15,432 nt of DNA. Origin: BTQM01 sp036985875 (GTDB lineage: Bacteria > Patescibacteriota > Minisyncoccia > Phycocordibacterales > UBA1539). Numbering within the stretch: position 1 is the stretch's first letter; each line of letters opens with the position of its first letter. The translations under genes and the position numbers were made by a program. The stretch spans positions 1 to 15,432 of the forward strand of contig BTQM01000017.1 of the NCBI GenBank assembly GCA_036985875.1. The letters are read 5' to 3'. Below, one piece after another: positions 1 to 7,981 of this stretch. The notes under the pieces were generated by a model. It did no database searches. It saw only the letters and a program-made list of their open reading frames with translations, and had not been told where the DNA came from.

Positions 1-1
1 T

Positions 2-262
2 GCGGAAGTATCACGGGGCTTTGTAGCTCAAAAATGGCGTAATAGCAATATTATTTGGTTGGGTTGGGCTGGGGTATATAAATATTGCCAGCAAAACAAT
101 ATCAAATCATTACTTAGCTTTTCCAACTTAATGATGTATAAAGGTCTCAAAAAAAGGAATATCTCTTTGCACTATGTCGGAAAACCAATAACCTTCCAAG
201 GGTACGAAACATATCCTTTTATCATAGAGGTCAAGCAAGGCAAAATGCCTAATTTCTACTAA
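2..262 (+). CDS. Acyl-homoserine-lactone-synthase-like / exosortase-associated-type acyltransferase, 3' part only
   Basis: The reading frame is open from the left edge and ends at TAA, so only the last 86 residues are present. They open with AEVSRGFV, close to the E-[IV]-SR hallmark of LuxI-type autoinducer synthases and of the related GNAT-fold acyltransferases found with PEP-CTERM/exosortase systems. Near the end, HYVGKP followed by GYETYP resembles the G-P...G-x-x-x-P segment of those acyltransferases. Such enzymes transfer an acyl group from acyl-ACP or acyl-CoA to an amino compound; the substrate here cannot be told. The gene is AT-rich (about 33% G+C in one sampled block) and is followed 8 bp later by a strong terminator. 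The family call is by motif only. An unrelated GNAT protein is the main alternative. Confidence 0.5.
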   Translation, partial: AEVSRGFVAQKWRNSNIIWLGWAGVYKYCQQNNIKSLLSFSNLMMYKGLKKRNISLHYVGKPITFQGYETYPFIIEVKQGKMPNFY

Positions 263-270
263 CAAGATTA

Positions 271-306
271 AAGACGGTTCACGTGCTTATGCGAACCGTC
301 TTTTTT
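271..306 (+). terminator. Rho-independent terminator of the acyltransferase gene
   Basis: A perfect 10-bp stem (AAGACGGTTC with GAACCGTCTT) closes a 12-nt loop and runs into a T-tract at 301-306. It lies 8 bp after the stop codon and insulates the kinase gene downstream. Confidence 0.85.
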
Positions 307-346
307 ATGTACAATATTTGTATAGATATTGATTTGTGCTTTCATT

Positions 347-2515
347 ATGTTTTTCCTTGGAATTCTCATTGCTATTTTAAATTTCATTCTTGGCGTATTC
401 GTTATACTCAAGAACAAAAGTTTAACGAACCTTGTTTTTGGACTATTTGCGATTAGTGCAGGTGTTTGGATACTAAGTATCTTTTTTACCCTTCACACAG
501 ACGCAACGTTACTGTGGGGAAGAATGGCTTTCTTCAGCTCTGTATTGGGTATTGGATTTATCTTTCTTTTTACACTCATCTTCCCGGGAAAAAGGAGGCT
601 TTCAAAATTAACCGTCTTTTCGATTCTTCTAATCCCAATAATTATCGGGTTTAGTTCTTTTACCGACCTTATGATAAAAAGCGTAGCGGTTGAAAATAAC
701 TCCATAAATGGAGTTTTTGGTCCTCTTATCTTTATTCATCGTATATTTATCCCCGTCTATATTATCGGAGCGATTTTTCTCTTATTCAAAAAATATCACA
801 GCGCCACGAGTGTATTTCAAAAATTACAGCTCAAATATACTATCGTTGGTATAACTCTCTTTCTGGTGCCCGTTATGCTAATGAATGCTATACTCCCCCT
901 CTGGTTCAGTGTGTACCAATTCAATAGCTTAGGCCCCCTCTTCTCCATATTCATGGTTTCCTTCATCGCCTACGCCATCGTCAGATACCGGCTCATGGAC
1001 ATACGGGTGGTCATCCAGCGTGGTATTATCTACGCAGTCTTGCTCACGCTTATCGTCGGCTTCTACCTCGCGACGGTGTTTGTGCTGGGATTTGCAATAC
1101 AGCAAGCGACGGACATCGCCATACTGTTCTCCGCGGCAATCACCGCTGTGGTCGGCATCTTTTCCGTGCCTCCGATAGAACGGTACTTCCGCAAGTCCAC
1201 CGATAAGATATTCTTCAAGGACAAGTACGACTATTCCACGGTCATAGACGAATTGAGCGAGATTTTGAACAAAAATCTTGATATCGATCAGATCATCGGC
1301 GATATTTCCGAAACTCTGGAGCGGGTGTTCAAGGTCGGCAGGGTCGGCTTTCTGCTCGTCCCGCAAAACACACTTTTTTACGACCACGGCACGCTGAAAA
1401 AGGCGGAGGATTATTATTCTGAGGAGATCATTGCCGGGCTGGAGAACAGCAAGGAATTGATCGTCCATTCTGAAATTCCATATATGCTCAAAGATGAGGA
1501 TATCGGGAAGGGTTATCGGCGCACTCTGGTCAAGGTAGGAAGACACGGGCGGCGGCATAAAACGGAAGTCACCATTCCCATCGTATTTGAGGGAAATATG
1601 GTGGGCGTCTTGGTCATGGGCAAGAAGCTGTCGGGCGACATGTACACGGGCGAAGACCTGCAGCTCCTGAAAACTCTCTCCTACCAGGCGGCTATCGCGC
1701 TCGAGAAAGCGAAACTTTATGAGGAGGTGAAGAAGAGCGCCCACGAACTGGAGAAGCGGGTCAAACAAAGAACCGAAAAGATACAGCAGCTGCAGGAAGA
1801 TCGGCAGCGAATGATGATAGACATCTCCCACGAACTTCAAACTCCCCTGACGGTAGTGAAGGGAGAGCTCGGATTGCTGAAGCAGCAAATGCCCGACAAT
1901 AAAAAGCTGGGCTTGTTTGAAAAATCAATTGACGAGATATCAAAATTCATCTACGACCTACTTTATCTCGCGCTTCTGGAAACAAAACAGGAAAGATTCA
2001 AAAAGGAGCCTGTCAATCTCAGTAATATGGTGAAAGATCTTGCGGAATACTTCAAAGTGCTGGCGCAAGAGAAAAACATCACGTTTATAGCCGATACTAA
2101 ACCGAATATCGTAGTTTCGGGAGACAAAGACAAGCTGGAAGAGCTCATTACAAATCTAGTGAACAATTCCGTTAAATATATGCGAAAGCAGGGGAAGAGA
2201 GAAATATCCATAGTCCTGCGCAAGAAAAAAGGTGTTGTACAATTGATCGTGCGCGACACCGGCATCGGAATCAGCAAGAAAGATCTACCGCGCATTTTTG
2301 ACAGATTCTATAGAGCAAAAAACAGTAAACGCTTAACAAAAGGGACGGGGCTAGGTCTTACGATCTGCAAGGAGATAGTGGCACGGCACGGCGGCACCAT
2401 CACCGCTAAAAGCACGCTTGGAAAAGGTACGGCGTTTACCGTTGTACTGAAAACACGGAAGACGCGAAAAAAGACCCCTAGTAAAAAACATCGCGGCGGT
2501 TCAAAGCATCCTTAA
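347..2515 (+). CDS. Membrane sensor histidine kinase (7TM block, two further TM segments, GAF-like, HisKA, HATPase)
   Basis: This 722-residue hybrid sensor is built, in order, from a hydrophobic block of about seven TM segments (residues 1-212), two more TM segments (about 225-275), a linker starting at PPIERYF, a GAF-like domain (about 300-450), a short coiled coil (about 455-490) and a transmitter. In the transmitter the phospho-acceptor His is H495 in DISHELQTP, the N box is LVNNSVKY, the G1 box DTGIGIS, the F box DRFYRAK and the G2 box GTGLGL. All catalytic boxes are intact. A lysine/arginine-rich tail ends the protein. It should autophosphorylate and pass phosphate to a REC domain, probably the regulator encoded convergently 26 bp downstream. 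The ATG at 347 is preferred, with an in-frame TTG at 329 as the alternative; neither has a clear SD sequence. TACAAT at 310-315 may be a -10 box. G+C rises from about 30-43% to over 50% near codon 195, at the end of the 7TM block. Confidence 0.9.
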   Translation: MFFLGILIAILNFILGVFVILKNKSLTNLVFGLFAISAGVWILSIFFTLHTDATLLWGRMAFFSSVLGIGFIFLFTLIFPGKRRLSKLTVFSILLIPIIIGFSSFTDLMIKSVAVENNSINGVFGPLIFIHRIFIPVYIIGAIFLLFKKYHSATSVFQKLQLKYTIVGITLFLVPVMLMNAILPLWFSVYQFNSLGPLFSIFMVSFIAYAIVRYRLMDIRVVIQRGIIYAVLLTLIVGFYLATVFVLGFAIQQATDIAILFSAAITAVVGIFSVPPIERYFRKSTDKIFFKDKYDYSTVIDELSEILNKNLDIDQIIGDISETLERVFKVGRVGFLLVPQNTLFYDHGTLKKAEDYYSEEIIAGLENSKELIVHSEIPYMLKDEDIGKGYRRTLVKVGRHGRRHKTEVTIPIVFEGNMVGVLVMGKKLSGDMYTGEDLQLLKTLSYQAAIALEKAKLYEEVKKSAHELEKRVKQRTEKIQQLQEDRQRMMIDISHELQTPLTVVKGELGLLKQQMPDNKKLGLFEKSIDEISKFIYDLLYLALLETKQERFKKEPVNLSNMVKDLAEYFKVLAQEKNITFIADTKPNIVVSGDKDKLEELITNLVNNSVKYMRKQGKREISIVLRKKKGVVQLIVRDTGIGISKKDLPRIFDRFYRAKNSKRLTKGTGLGLTICKEIVARHGGTITAKSTLGKGTAFTVVLKTRKTRKKTPSKKHRGGSKHP

Positions 2516-2541
2516 TATAGATTGCGCAAGTCCTAACAGGA

Positions 2542-2913
2542 TTAATCTCCAAGAATCGTTTTTATTCTCGGAATAAAGTCATCTGGGTCCACGGGCTTGG
2601 TGAAATATTCCGCGACACCCAGATCTTCCAGTGTCGCCTTTCGCTCCTCGGGAACTTCAAGAATGGTGAGGAAGGCGATCTTTTGGTGGGGCTTCTCTTT
2701 TATAATCCGTGTAAAAACGTCCCAGCCGGAGAGGTTGGGCATCATGATGTCCAGAAGGATCAGATCAAAACTATCGGCTTTTATCTCCGCCAGAGCATCT
2801 TCTCCCTTGCGAACACCAACCACTTCATAACCCGCTTCCTCAAGTATGTTTTTCACTAGAGACAGCGCGCTAGGTTCGTTGTCCATGTATAAAATCTTTT
2901 TTTTCTTTTCCAT
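2542..2913 (-). CDS. Stand-alone receiver-domain response regulator
   Basis: The 123 residues are a single CheY-like receiver with no output domain. The acidic pocket is D11-N12-E13, the phospho-acceptor is D55 (LLLDIMMP), the switch threonine is T83 and the invariant lysine is K106 in TKP. A protein of this size acts by protein-protein contact or as a phosphorelay intermediate, not by binding DNA. It is convergent with the histidine kinase, stop to stop across 26 bp, so the two are neighbours but not co-transcribed and their mRNA 3' ends may overlap. The partnership is inferred from proximity. The leader before the ATG is AT-rich with no SD sequence. Confidence 0.9.
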   Translation of the reverse strand: MEKKKKILYMDNEPSALSLVKNILEEAGYEVVGVRKGEDALAEIKADSFDLILLDIMMPNLSGWDVFTRIIKEKPHQKIAFLTILEVPEERKATLEDLGVAEYFTKPVDPDDFIPRIKTILGD

Positions 2914-3129
2914 ATTTACTGTACTCTGTTTAATGTATATCGACCTTTTTGAGATTTGAGAACAAGTTTCAGATGAGAGATTGACTCACTTAACAGTATA
3001 CAACCAGAGGATTTGAGCGCAATATACAGTCTCTCGCCCCTCTCTCGGTTGGAGGAGAAACAAACGGATGTTTCTAGGGCACAGAATGAGATGTGCTTTT
3101 CTCATATATATGTTAGTTTAAGAGTAATA

Positions 3130-4371
3130 ATGTCAAAGAAGTACCACCACTTAGACGATCCGCACTACAGCCTCGTACCCCCAGAAAAGGAGGTCGGATA
3201 CGCCCTGTACAAGAGCATCGCGTTCGGATTTAAGAACGCGGCGCACGGACGAGGTATATTCGCAGGTGAGACGGATGGATACGCATATCACGGTCTCGGA
3301 TTCGGGAACCCAACCGTGCATGAGTTTGAACGGAAAATGGCTGAGGGAGAAGGCAGTGGCGACACAGCGTTTGACGCGCTCGCCACAGCATCAGGCATGT
3401 CAGCGATCGACTTGTTAACCCGGTTTCTCTGTTTGGCGGGAGACAGAAAAGAAATGGTTTCCTCACCCAAAATCTACGGCGGGACATACTATTACTTGAA
3501 TGAACTGGCACCTAAGATGGGAGTAGGCGCGCGATTTGTTTCCGACCCCTATGATCTTGAACAGTGGCGATCTTTGATTACTTCCCGCACCGCGTGCCTG
3601 CTTCTTGAAACACCCGCCAATCCTCATGCTGACGTGTTTGACATCGCCGCGTACGCGAAACTCGCGCGCGAATACGATATCCCGCTTGTTGTTGACAACA
3701 CCATCGCAACGCACGCTCTCCAACGTCCGCTCTCACTCGGCGCCGATATTGTTATTGTCTCCGCGAGCAAGGGCATCAACGGGCATTCCACAGGACTGGG
3801 TGGCATCATAGTGGCAAAAAAAGAGCTGATTGCGGAATTACGCAATACATGGGGTGTGGGAGTTCGCGCTGTTATGGATCCAGACTGCGCACATCGCATG
3901 CTCCACGGACTCAACGACCTGGAAGTGCGTATGCATCGGCACTCTGAAAATGCACTGGCGCTTGCTGAATACCTACAGAAATCCCCAAAGGTACGCGAGG
4001 TACACTATCCATTTCTTGACACATGCAAACATCACGATATCGCGCAACAGCAAATGTCTGGCGGAGGCCCGCTGCTAGGAGTTACGCTCCGGGGCACTTT
4101 GGAGGATGCGGAGCGTTTCATTGACGCGCTAACCAAAGACGGTACGGTCATCCAGGCGCCGCATATCTGCCACGAAAAAACACTTGCGGTGCACCCGGCT
4201 TCAACGACGCACGCGCGAGTGCCAGAGGAAGAGCGAATATCCCTCGGCATCAGCGACACATTTATCCGTGTATCCACGGGCACGGAAGATGCTCCAGAGT
4301 TTCGAGAAGTGGTGAATGTCTTTGCGCATGCATTAGCAAAAATGTCTGCCAATGGCAGACATAAAAAATGA
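3130..4371 (+). CDS. Cys/Met-metabolism PLP-dependent enzyme (cystathionine gamma-synthase / methionine gamma-lyase family)
   Basis: The 413-residue product spans the whole family fold. Landmarks are ASGMSAI (88-94), YGGT (116-119), ETPANP (160-165), VVDNT (187-191), the PLP lysine K214 in SASKGINGHS, and the C-terminal IRVSTGTED carrying the substrate-carboxylate arginine R380. Members catalyse trans-sulfuration, gamma-elimination or sulfhydrylation of Cys, Met or homoserine derivatives; the sequence does not decide which. The family's phosphate-clamp motif Y-x-R-x-x-NPT is altered: NPT is present at 60-62, but the expected Tyr and Arg positions hold Gly55 and Gly57 (GLGFGNPT). No other sulfur-metabolism genes are nearby. 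The ATG at 3130 is chosen because homology begins there; an in-frame TTG at 3013 would add 39 unmatched residues. Only a weak AAGAG precedes the start. Confidence 0.88.
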   Translation: MSKKYHHLDDPHYSLVPPEKEVGYALYKSIAFGFKNAAHGRGIFAGETDGYAYHGLGFGNPTVHEFERKMAEGEGSGDTAFDALATASGMSAIDLLTRFLCLAGDRKEMVSSPKIYGGTYYYLNELAPKMGVGARFVSDPYDLEQWRSLITSRTACLLLETPANPHADVFDIAAYAKLAREYDIPLVVDNTIATHALQRPLSLGADIVIVSASKGINGHSTGLGGIIVAKKELIAELRNTWGVGVRAVMDPDCAHRMLHGLNDLEVRMHRHSENALALAEYLQKSPKVREVHYPFLDTCKHHDIAQQQMSGGGPLLGVTLRGTLEDAERFIDALTKDGTVIQAPHICHEKTLAVHPASTTHARVPEEERISLGISDTFIRVSTGTEDAPEFREVVNVFAHALAKMSANGRHKK

Positions 4372-4458
4372 AAAGATGCAGCGTAATATGTTGTGCAGTC
4401 TAACGTAGCGCTCATGCACCCCTAACGCAGACGATGCGCACCAAGAACATTATCACGT

Positions 4459-4488
4459 AAAAAGCCCCGCTTTTAAGCGGGGCTTTTT
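4459..4488. terminator. Bidirectional rho-independent terminator
   Basis: AAAAAGCCCCGC and GCGGGGCTTTTT form a perfect 12-bp inverted repeat around TTTTAA (two further T-A pairs are possible). It gives a GC stem with a T-tract in both directions, between the convergent PLP-enzyme gene and the RRM gene, and ends 8 bp from the RRM stop codon. Confidence 0.93.
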
Positions 4489-4496
4489 GGGTTGTG

Positions 4497-4763
4497 TTAG
4501 AAATCGCTTCTCTCTCTCATTGGTCGTGCCTCGTTTACCACAAGCGCGCGTCCATCAAGCTCCTTTCCGTTCAGATCGTCGATCGCTTTGTCAGCTTCTT
4601 CGTCCGAGCTCATCTCAACAAAACCAAATCCCTTACTGCGTCCGGAGAACTTGTCCACAATAACATTTGCAGACGAGACAGTTCCGGCGGAGCCGAAGAA
4701 GTCTTTCAAGCTGTCATCAGTAGCAGAGTAAGGAAGATTTCCTACGTAAATCCTTTTCGCCAT
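4497..4763 (-). CDS. RRM-domain RNA-binding protein
   Basis: The 88-residue protein is a single RNA recognition motif. RNP2 is IYVGNL (5-10) and RNP1 is KGFGFVEM (44-51), with the aromatic side chains that stack on RNA bases at Y6, F46 and F48. It resembles the short cold-related RRM proteins of cyanobacteria and other bacteria that bind single-stranded RNA. The start at MAKRIYVGNL is chosen because it gives the usual 4-residue lead into RNP2; an upstream in-frame codon would add 10 residues. The ATG is preceded by an A-rich stretch with no SD sequence. The RNA target and role are not evident from the context. Confidence 0.92.
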   Translation of the reverse strand: MAKRIYVGNLPYSATDDSLKDFFGSAGTVSSANVIVDKFSGRSKGFGFVEMSSDEEADKAIDDLNGKELDGRALVVNEARPMRERSDF

Positions 4764-5064
4764 ATTTGTTTTTTTATTTTCGGGTGCGTACACAAAAATG
4801 TTCGTCCCTCAAAATTCTCTATAAATCCTGTCCGACCACACCCTACATCGCGAGCAAAACTGCCCTTGCGATACATAAAAGAGGCATCACAGGTCCCAAA
4901 AAGTGTAACATGTCAGTAAAAAATTGCAAGTGGTTGCACAATGCGGGTTCGGCGCCCCCAACCCACCTCTCTCTCGCGCGACCTCATTGACAAGACAGAT
5001 GTTTCTGTTAGTGTTACTGTCAGCAACAACGGGTACTTTGACACAACAAATAAAGGAGTCAGTT
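4764..5064. other. Divergent intergenic region between the RRM gene and an exported-protein gene
   Basis: No credible coding sequence is seen in these 301 bp. TTGACA occurs twice on the plus strand, at 4987-4992 and 5038-5043. The first has only a poor -10 (TAGTGT at 5009-5014, spacer 16); the second lies too close to the start codon to serve it. A promoter for the exported-protein gene is therefore likely here but not firmly placed. On the minus strand the RRM leader is AT-rich with a possible TATAGA box and no convincing -35. Confidence 0.4.
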
Positions 5065-5769
5065 ATGAGGCACGTACGTGTATATATGCGCATTGTTTTA
5101 TTTTTCATTTTTGCCACTATGTTTCTAGTCGGTGGCACAGTGGTTCAGGTGCAAGCCGCCAGCGTGAAGCAAATGACTAGCGCGCTCTTAAAAGAAGGTG
5201 CTCAATTGGGTAAAGAAGGGACCAGTCTGAAAAAAGAATTTTCAGTTCTCTCCGACATTCGCAATCAACTCATACAAAAGGGTGACACACTCAAGCGAGA
5301 GGTGAAGGAATTCGCCCGAAAAACCGAACAGTTGAACAGGGAGCATCGGCAAATTAAAACTAGCATCGAGAATTATAATTCCTATTGCCGGGGCAGGTTT
5401 TTGGGAGAGGAGTACCGAAAACGCAAAGCGTGGTGCGATCCAAATTTCCATACGTTAAATAATCGCAAAAAGCAGTGGAAGCAGGACACTCAAGGCCACA
5501 ATAATAAGTGGAGCCCCCTCATGCAAAAAAGGGATCAGTTAAGCAAGAAAACATTGGACTGGGCTGCAAAACAGAAAAGCTACAATGCGAGGGCAGATGA
5601 GCATAATGCACGTCGCATGGCGTGGACTAACAGAGTTCGGGTTCTCATGTCATGGCCATCACTTGAAGATCTAAAGAAAAGGGAGAGGATAAGCGTACAA
5701 TGCGCCAATATATCCAATGCGATTGTAGCTTGGACCTGCCTACAAAAAGTCTGGGACGGAGCGAAATAG
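5065..5769 (+). CDS. Exported charged, probably coiled-coil protein of unknown function
   Basis: I do not recognise this family. The ATG is set by a strong SD sequence (AAAGGAG at 5052-5058) and starts a 234-residue protein with a signal peptide: basic MRHVRVYMR, a hydrophobic core to about residue 25, and a likely cleavage after VQA near residue 31. The mature part is very rich in Lys, Arg, Glu and Gln, with long helical stretches (about 35-110 and 150-200) that look like coiled coil. Four mature cysteines fall in two pairs (in NSYC and KAWC, then SVQC and AWTC) and could form two disulfides. A surface or periplasmic structural role is possible but unproven. It is a single-gene unit closed by its own terminator 12 bp after the stop. 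Confidence 0.8.
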   Translation: MRHVRVYMRIVLFFIFATMFLVGGTVVQVQAASVKQMTSALLKEGAQLGKEGTSLKKEFSVLSDIRNQLIQKGDTLKREVKEFARKTEQLNREHRQIKTSIENYNSYCRGRFLGEEYRKRKAWCDPNFHTLNNRKKQWKQDTQGHNNKWSPLMQKRDQLSKKTLDWAAKQKSYNARADEHNARRMAWTNRVRVLMSWPSLEDLKKRERISVQCANISNAIVAWTCLQKVWDGAK

Positions 5770-5781
5770 TAACAAATTCGC

Positions 5782-5814
5782 AACCCGCACACAATCAATG
5801 TGTGCGGGTTTTTT
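5782..5814 (+). terminator. Rho-independent terminator of the coiled-coil exported-protein gene
   Basis: A perfect 11-bp stem, AACCCGCACAC with GTGTGCGGGTT, encloses the 7-nt loop AATCAAT and is followed by T-residues to 5814. Confidence 0.93.
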
Positions 5815-5965
5815 AATTTCTTGAGCTGGCGAGCTGTCTACAAAGTATTATGCATCCAAACAACCAAAACCACGGCAACACCCCATGGATCCTTTACAAA
5901 AATTATATTGTATATATACTACGAACGTATTTGTTCTTTCAACACACGAAACGGAGGAAAAAGTG

Positions 5966-6220
5966 ATGAAATTGATCCTTATACGTGCGACTAAACTCTT
6001 TGCGGCTTTCTTTTTGCTTTCCGCCATAACTTTCAGCGCATTTGCACGCATACAGCCTGTGTACGTTCCACCACAAACCAATCTTAACCTTCTCAAGGAT
6101 TTCAAGATTAATATGAAGCCGAGCCTGCCGGGTCCTTTTGTAACGCCTGAGGTCAAAGTTCCTCCAGTGGTGAAGCCGGTAAAACCCGTACAACCAGTAC
6201 CCGCAAAGCCGTCAAACTGA
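5966..6220 (+). CDS. Small exported proline/valine-rich protein of unknown function
   Basis: The 84-residue product has a clear signal peptide (KLILIR basic start, hydrophobic core LFAAFFLLSAITFSA, likely cleavage after AFA near residue 26). The mature peptide is only about 58 residues. Its second half is built from Pro, Val and Lys in a loose PV-KP rhythm (VPPVVKPVKPVQPVP), which suggests an extended, unstructured or wall-spanning peptide. There are no mature cysteines. The start is fixed by GGAGG at 5953-5957, 8 nt before the ATG. It is a single-gene unit with an AT-rich upstream region (TATATT and TATACT around 5904-5918, no good -35) and its own terminator. No homologous family comes to mind; a real gene is supported by the SD sequence, signal peptide and terminator together. 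Confidence 0.75.
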   Translation: MKLILIRATKLFAAFFLLSAITFSAFARIQPVYVPPQTNLNLLKDFKINMKPSLPGPFVTPEVKVPPVVKPVKPVQPVPAKPSN

Positions 6221-6257
6221 CGCAATTGCGATCCCCAAAGAACCGCACATGATCACG

Positions 6258-6288
6258 CCCCGATTCCACTTAACGGAATCGGGGTTTT
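6258..6288 (+). terminator. Rho-independent terminator of the proline-rich exported-protein gene
   Basis: A perfect 10-bp stem, CCCCGATTCC with GGAATCGGGG, has a 7-nt loop and is followed by TTTT. It works in the plus direction only, since no T-tract is present on the minus side. Confidence 0.9.
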
Positions 6289-6312
6289 AATTATGTCCGA
6301 GCTGAGAGCAAG

Positions 6313-7974
6313 TTACAAAAACAAACGCGCCAGACGCAGTTGTTCGTATGAATATTTTCCGCGGAGCTTTCTGTGCACGGGTGTAAGCTTCGTATCGCCC
6401 GTTTTTTTGAACGCGTCTTTCATCGCCTTAAGGTCGCGCATCTTTGGCTTGAATTTGCTCAAATCAAGCTTTGTGTCATCCTCTTTCAGTTTTTCAAAAT
6501 GAGAGAGTATCGTACCAAGCGTCTGCCCGCGCGCTTGCGCGATCTCAAGCAAGGTCTGCTTTTCCTCTATGAGGCGCCTTGTCTTCTCGTATGTGGAGAC
6601 ACGCTCCGCCGGTTTCTCCGCCGAGCTCTTTCGGTTCTTTGCTATCTCTTTCTCGTCGGCGGTGCCGCCACATTTCCGCACGAACTCCGCGTGCATCTGC
6701 TCCATCTGTTTTTCGTCAAACCGCGCGATCACTTGCTCCCACTTTTTTGACTCTGACAAGAGATGCTTGTCCATATTTGCCACCTCGGGATGGCAGGCAA
6801 GCGCCATATCATTCATTCCCCGCAGCACGAGCCCCGCAAGGGTACGCAGGCGGGAGAGCGCCACATACCCTTGCCCGGGAACGAACGATTTGGAGAGATC
6901 TATTTCGGCAGCATCCATGCTCATCCCTTGGCTCTTGTGCACCGTGATCGCCCATGCAAGGCGAAGCGGCAATTGCTCCACCCTCGCCTTCACTTTCCCG
7001 TCCTCCTCCACCGTCCACTCCACCGTGCGCACGTGAATCCTCTTGCCGGAGAGCGTCTTCACAACGGGCGTACTCCCATCAAACTCTTCAACAACGCCGA
7101 GCGTCCCGTTCACATACCCATCTTCAAAATTGTTTTTCACGAACATCACCACCGCGTCTTTCTTGAGTGTCAATACTTCCGGCGCGAGAATGCTTTTTTT
7201 GAGCGTCTCAACAATATTGCGCTTCCCTTTCGTTTGCATGGGGAACGCATACTCTTTGCCCGGCAACCTCGCGAGCTCCCTGTCATTTTCCGCGTCCACG
7301 TCCGCGTTGTGCGTATAGAGCCGCGTGGGGACTATCCCTTGTTCAAAACTTTTTTTGGTCTGCCTGCGCAACAGATCGCGCGTCCGGCGCGAGATCGTCC
7401 CGCCACGCATTTCATTCAAGATATTCTCTAGCGTACTGTCTCGGTGGCGAAACTGCTCGTCCAAATAGCACACACGAATGTCCATGCTCTTCCACGCATC
7501 CGACGCATTCGCGAACTCCGCTGACGAACCGTCGCGCACAATGGGAGGAAGCTGGAAAAAGTCGCCGGAGAGTACCACCTGCATCCCGCCAAATGGCTCT
7601 TCGCACCCCTTCATCGCACGGCACACGCACTCCACCGTATCAAACAAACGCGAGGAAAGCATGGACACCTCGTCGATGACCAGAACGCGCGCCTTATCAA
7701 ACCGCTTCCAGAGATATTCTTTCTGCACCAGCTCATCGATCTGCGCCTCGCTCAAAGTGTCGCGAACCCCCACACCCGACCACGAATGGATCGTCACGCC
7801 ATCAATGTGCGTCGCCGCGATCCCCGTTGATGCGGTAACCCCGACGCAGATGCCGCGGTGCTTCAAATAGGTGATATATTCGCCCAATACATGCGTTTTG
7901 CCACTGCCGGCGGCACCTGTGAGATATACATTTCTCCCCGCCTTGAGTATCTTGAGCGCATCTTTCTGCTTCAT
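6313..7974 (-). CDS. Pif1/RecD2-like SF1B DNA helicase with C-terminal HTH
   Basis: This 553-residue ATPase should unwind DNA 5' to 3' and is of the Pif1/Dda/RecD2 class. Motifs are Walker A GAAGSGKT (20-27), Walker B VLVIDEVSM (97-105), motif III GDFFQLPP (137-144), the EQFRH arginine motif (173-177), and the C-terminal half TVHKSQGMS (344-352) and YVALSRLRT (370-378). After about residue 455 comes an HTH of the type at the C-terminus of RecQ and related helicases (TYEKTRRLIEE...EIAQARG, 461-497), then a basic end. The start is the ATG at 7974; an in-frame TTG at 8016 would place the start inside the upstream terminator. The gene is GC-rich (63% in one sampled block). The -10 box ends 7 nt before the ATG and there is no SD sequence, so a leaderless mRNA is expected. 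Confidence 0.92.
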   Translation of the reverse strand: MKQKDALKILKAGRNVYLTGAAGSGKTHVLGEYITYLKHRGICVGVTASTGIAATHIDGVTIHSWSGVGVRDTLSEAQIDELVQKEYLWKRFDKARVLVIDEVSMLSSRLFDTVECVCRAMKGCEEPFGGMQVVLSGDFFQLPPIVRDGSSAEFANASDAWKSMDIRVCYLDEQFRHRDSTLENILNEMRGGTISRRTRDLLRRQTKKSFEQGIVPTRLYTHNADVDAENDRELARLPGKEYAFPMQTKGKRNIVETLKKSILAPEVLTLKKDAVVMFVKNNFEDGYVNGTLGVVEEFDGSTPVVKTLSGKRIHVRTVEWTVEEDGKVKARVEQLPLRLAWAITVHKSQGMSMDAAEIDLSKSFVPGQGYVALSRLRTLAGLVLRGMNDMALACHPEVANMDKHLLSESKKWEQVIARFDEKQMEQMHAEFVRKCGGTADEKEIAKNRKSSAEKPAERVSTYEKTRRLIEEKQTLLEIAQARGQTLGTILSHFEKLKEDDTKLDLSKFKPKMRDLKAMKDAFKKTGDTKLTPVHRKLRGKYSYEQLRLARLFL

Positions 7975-7981
7975 GGGGGGT

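Noticed and set aside
929..1888. A 319-codon open frame on the minus strand inside the histidine kinase gene
   Set aside because: It is a reverse-frame shadow of the GC-rich kinase region; the kinase on the plus strand has all its conserved boxes in order.
3013..3129. TTG-initiated upstream extension of the PLP enzyme
   Set aside because: The 39 added residues have no family match, while family similarity starts close after the ATG at 3130.
4924..5064. Upstream extension of the coiled-coil exported protein
   Set aside because: It would bury the signal peptide and ignore the strong AAAGGAG just before the ATG at 5065.
6846..6854. A fourth GCAGGCGGG match in the Pif1-like helicase gene
   Set aside because: No complementary arm is nearby, so it is likely a chance match in GC-rich coding sequence.
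6763..7431. A 222-codon plus-strand open frame opposite the Pif1-like helicase
   Set aside because: It mirrors the helicase coding strand and has no promoter, SD sequence or motif.
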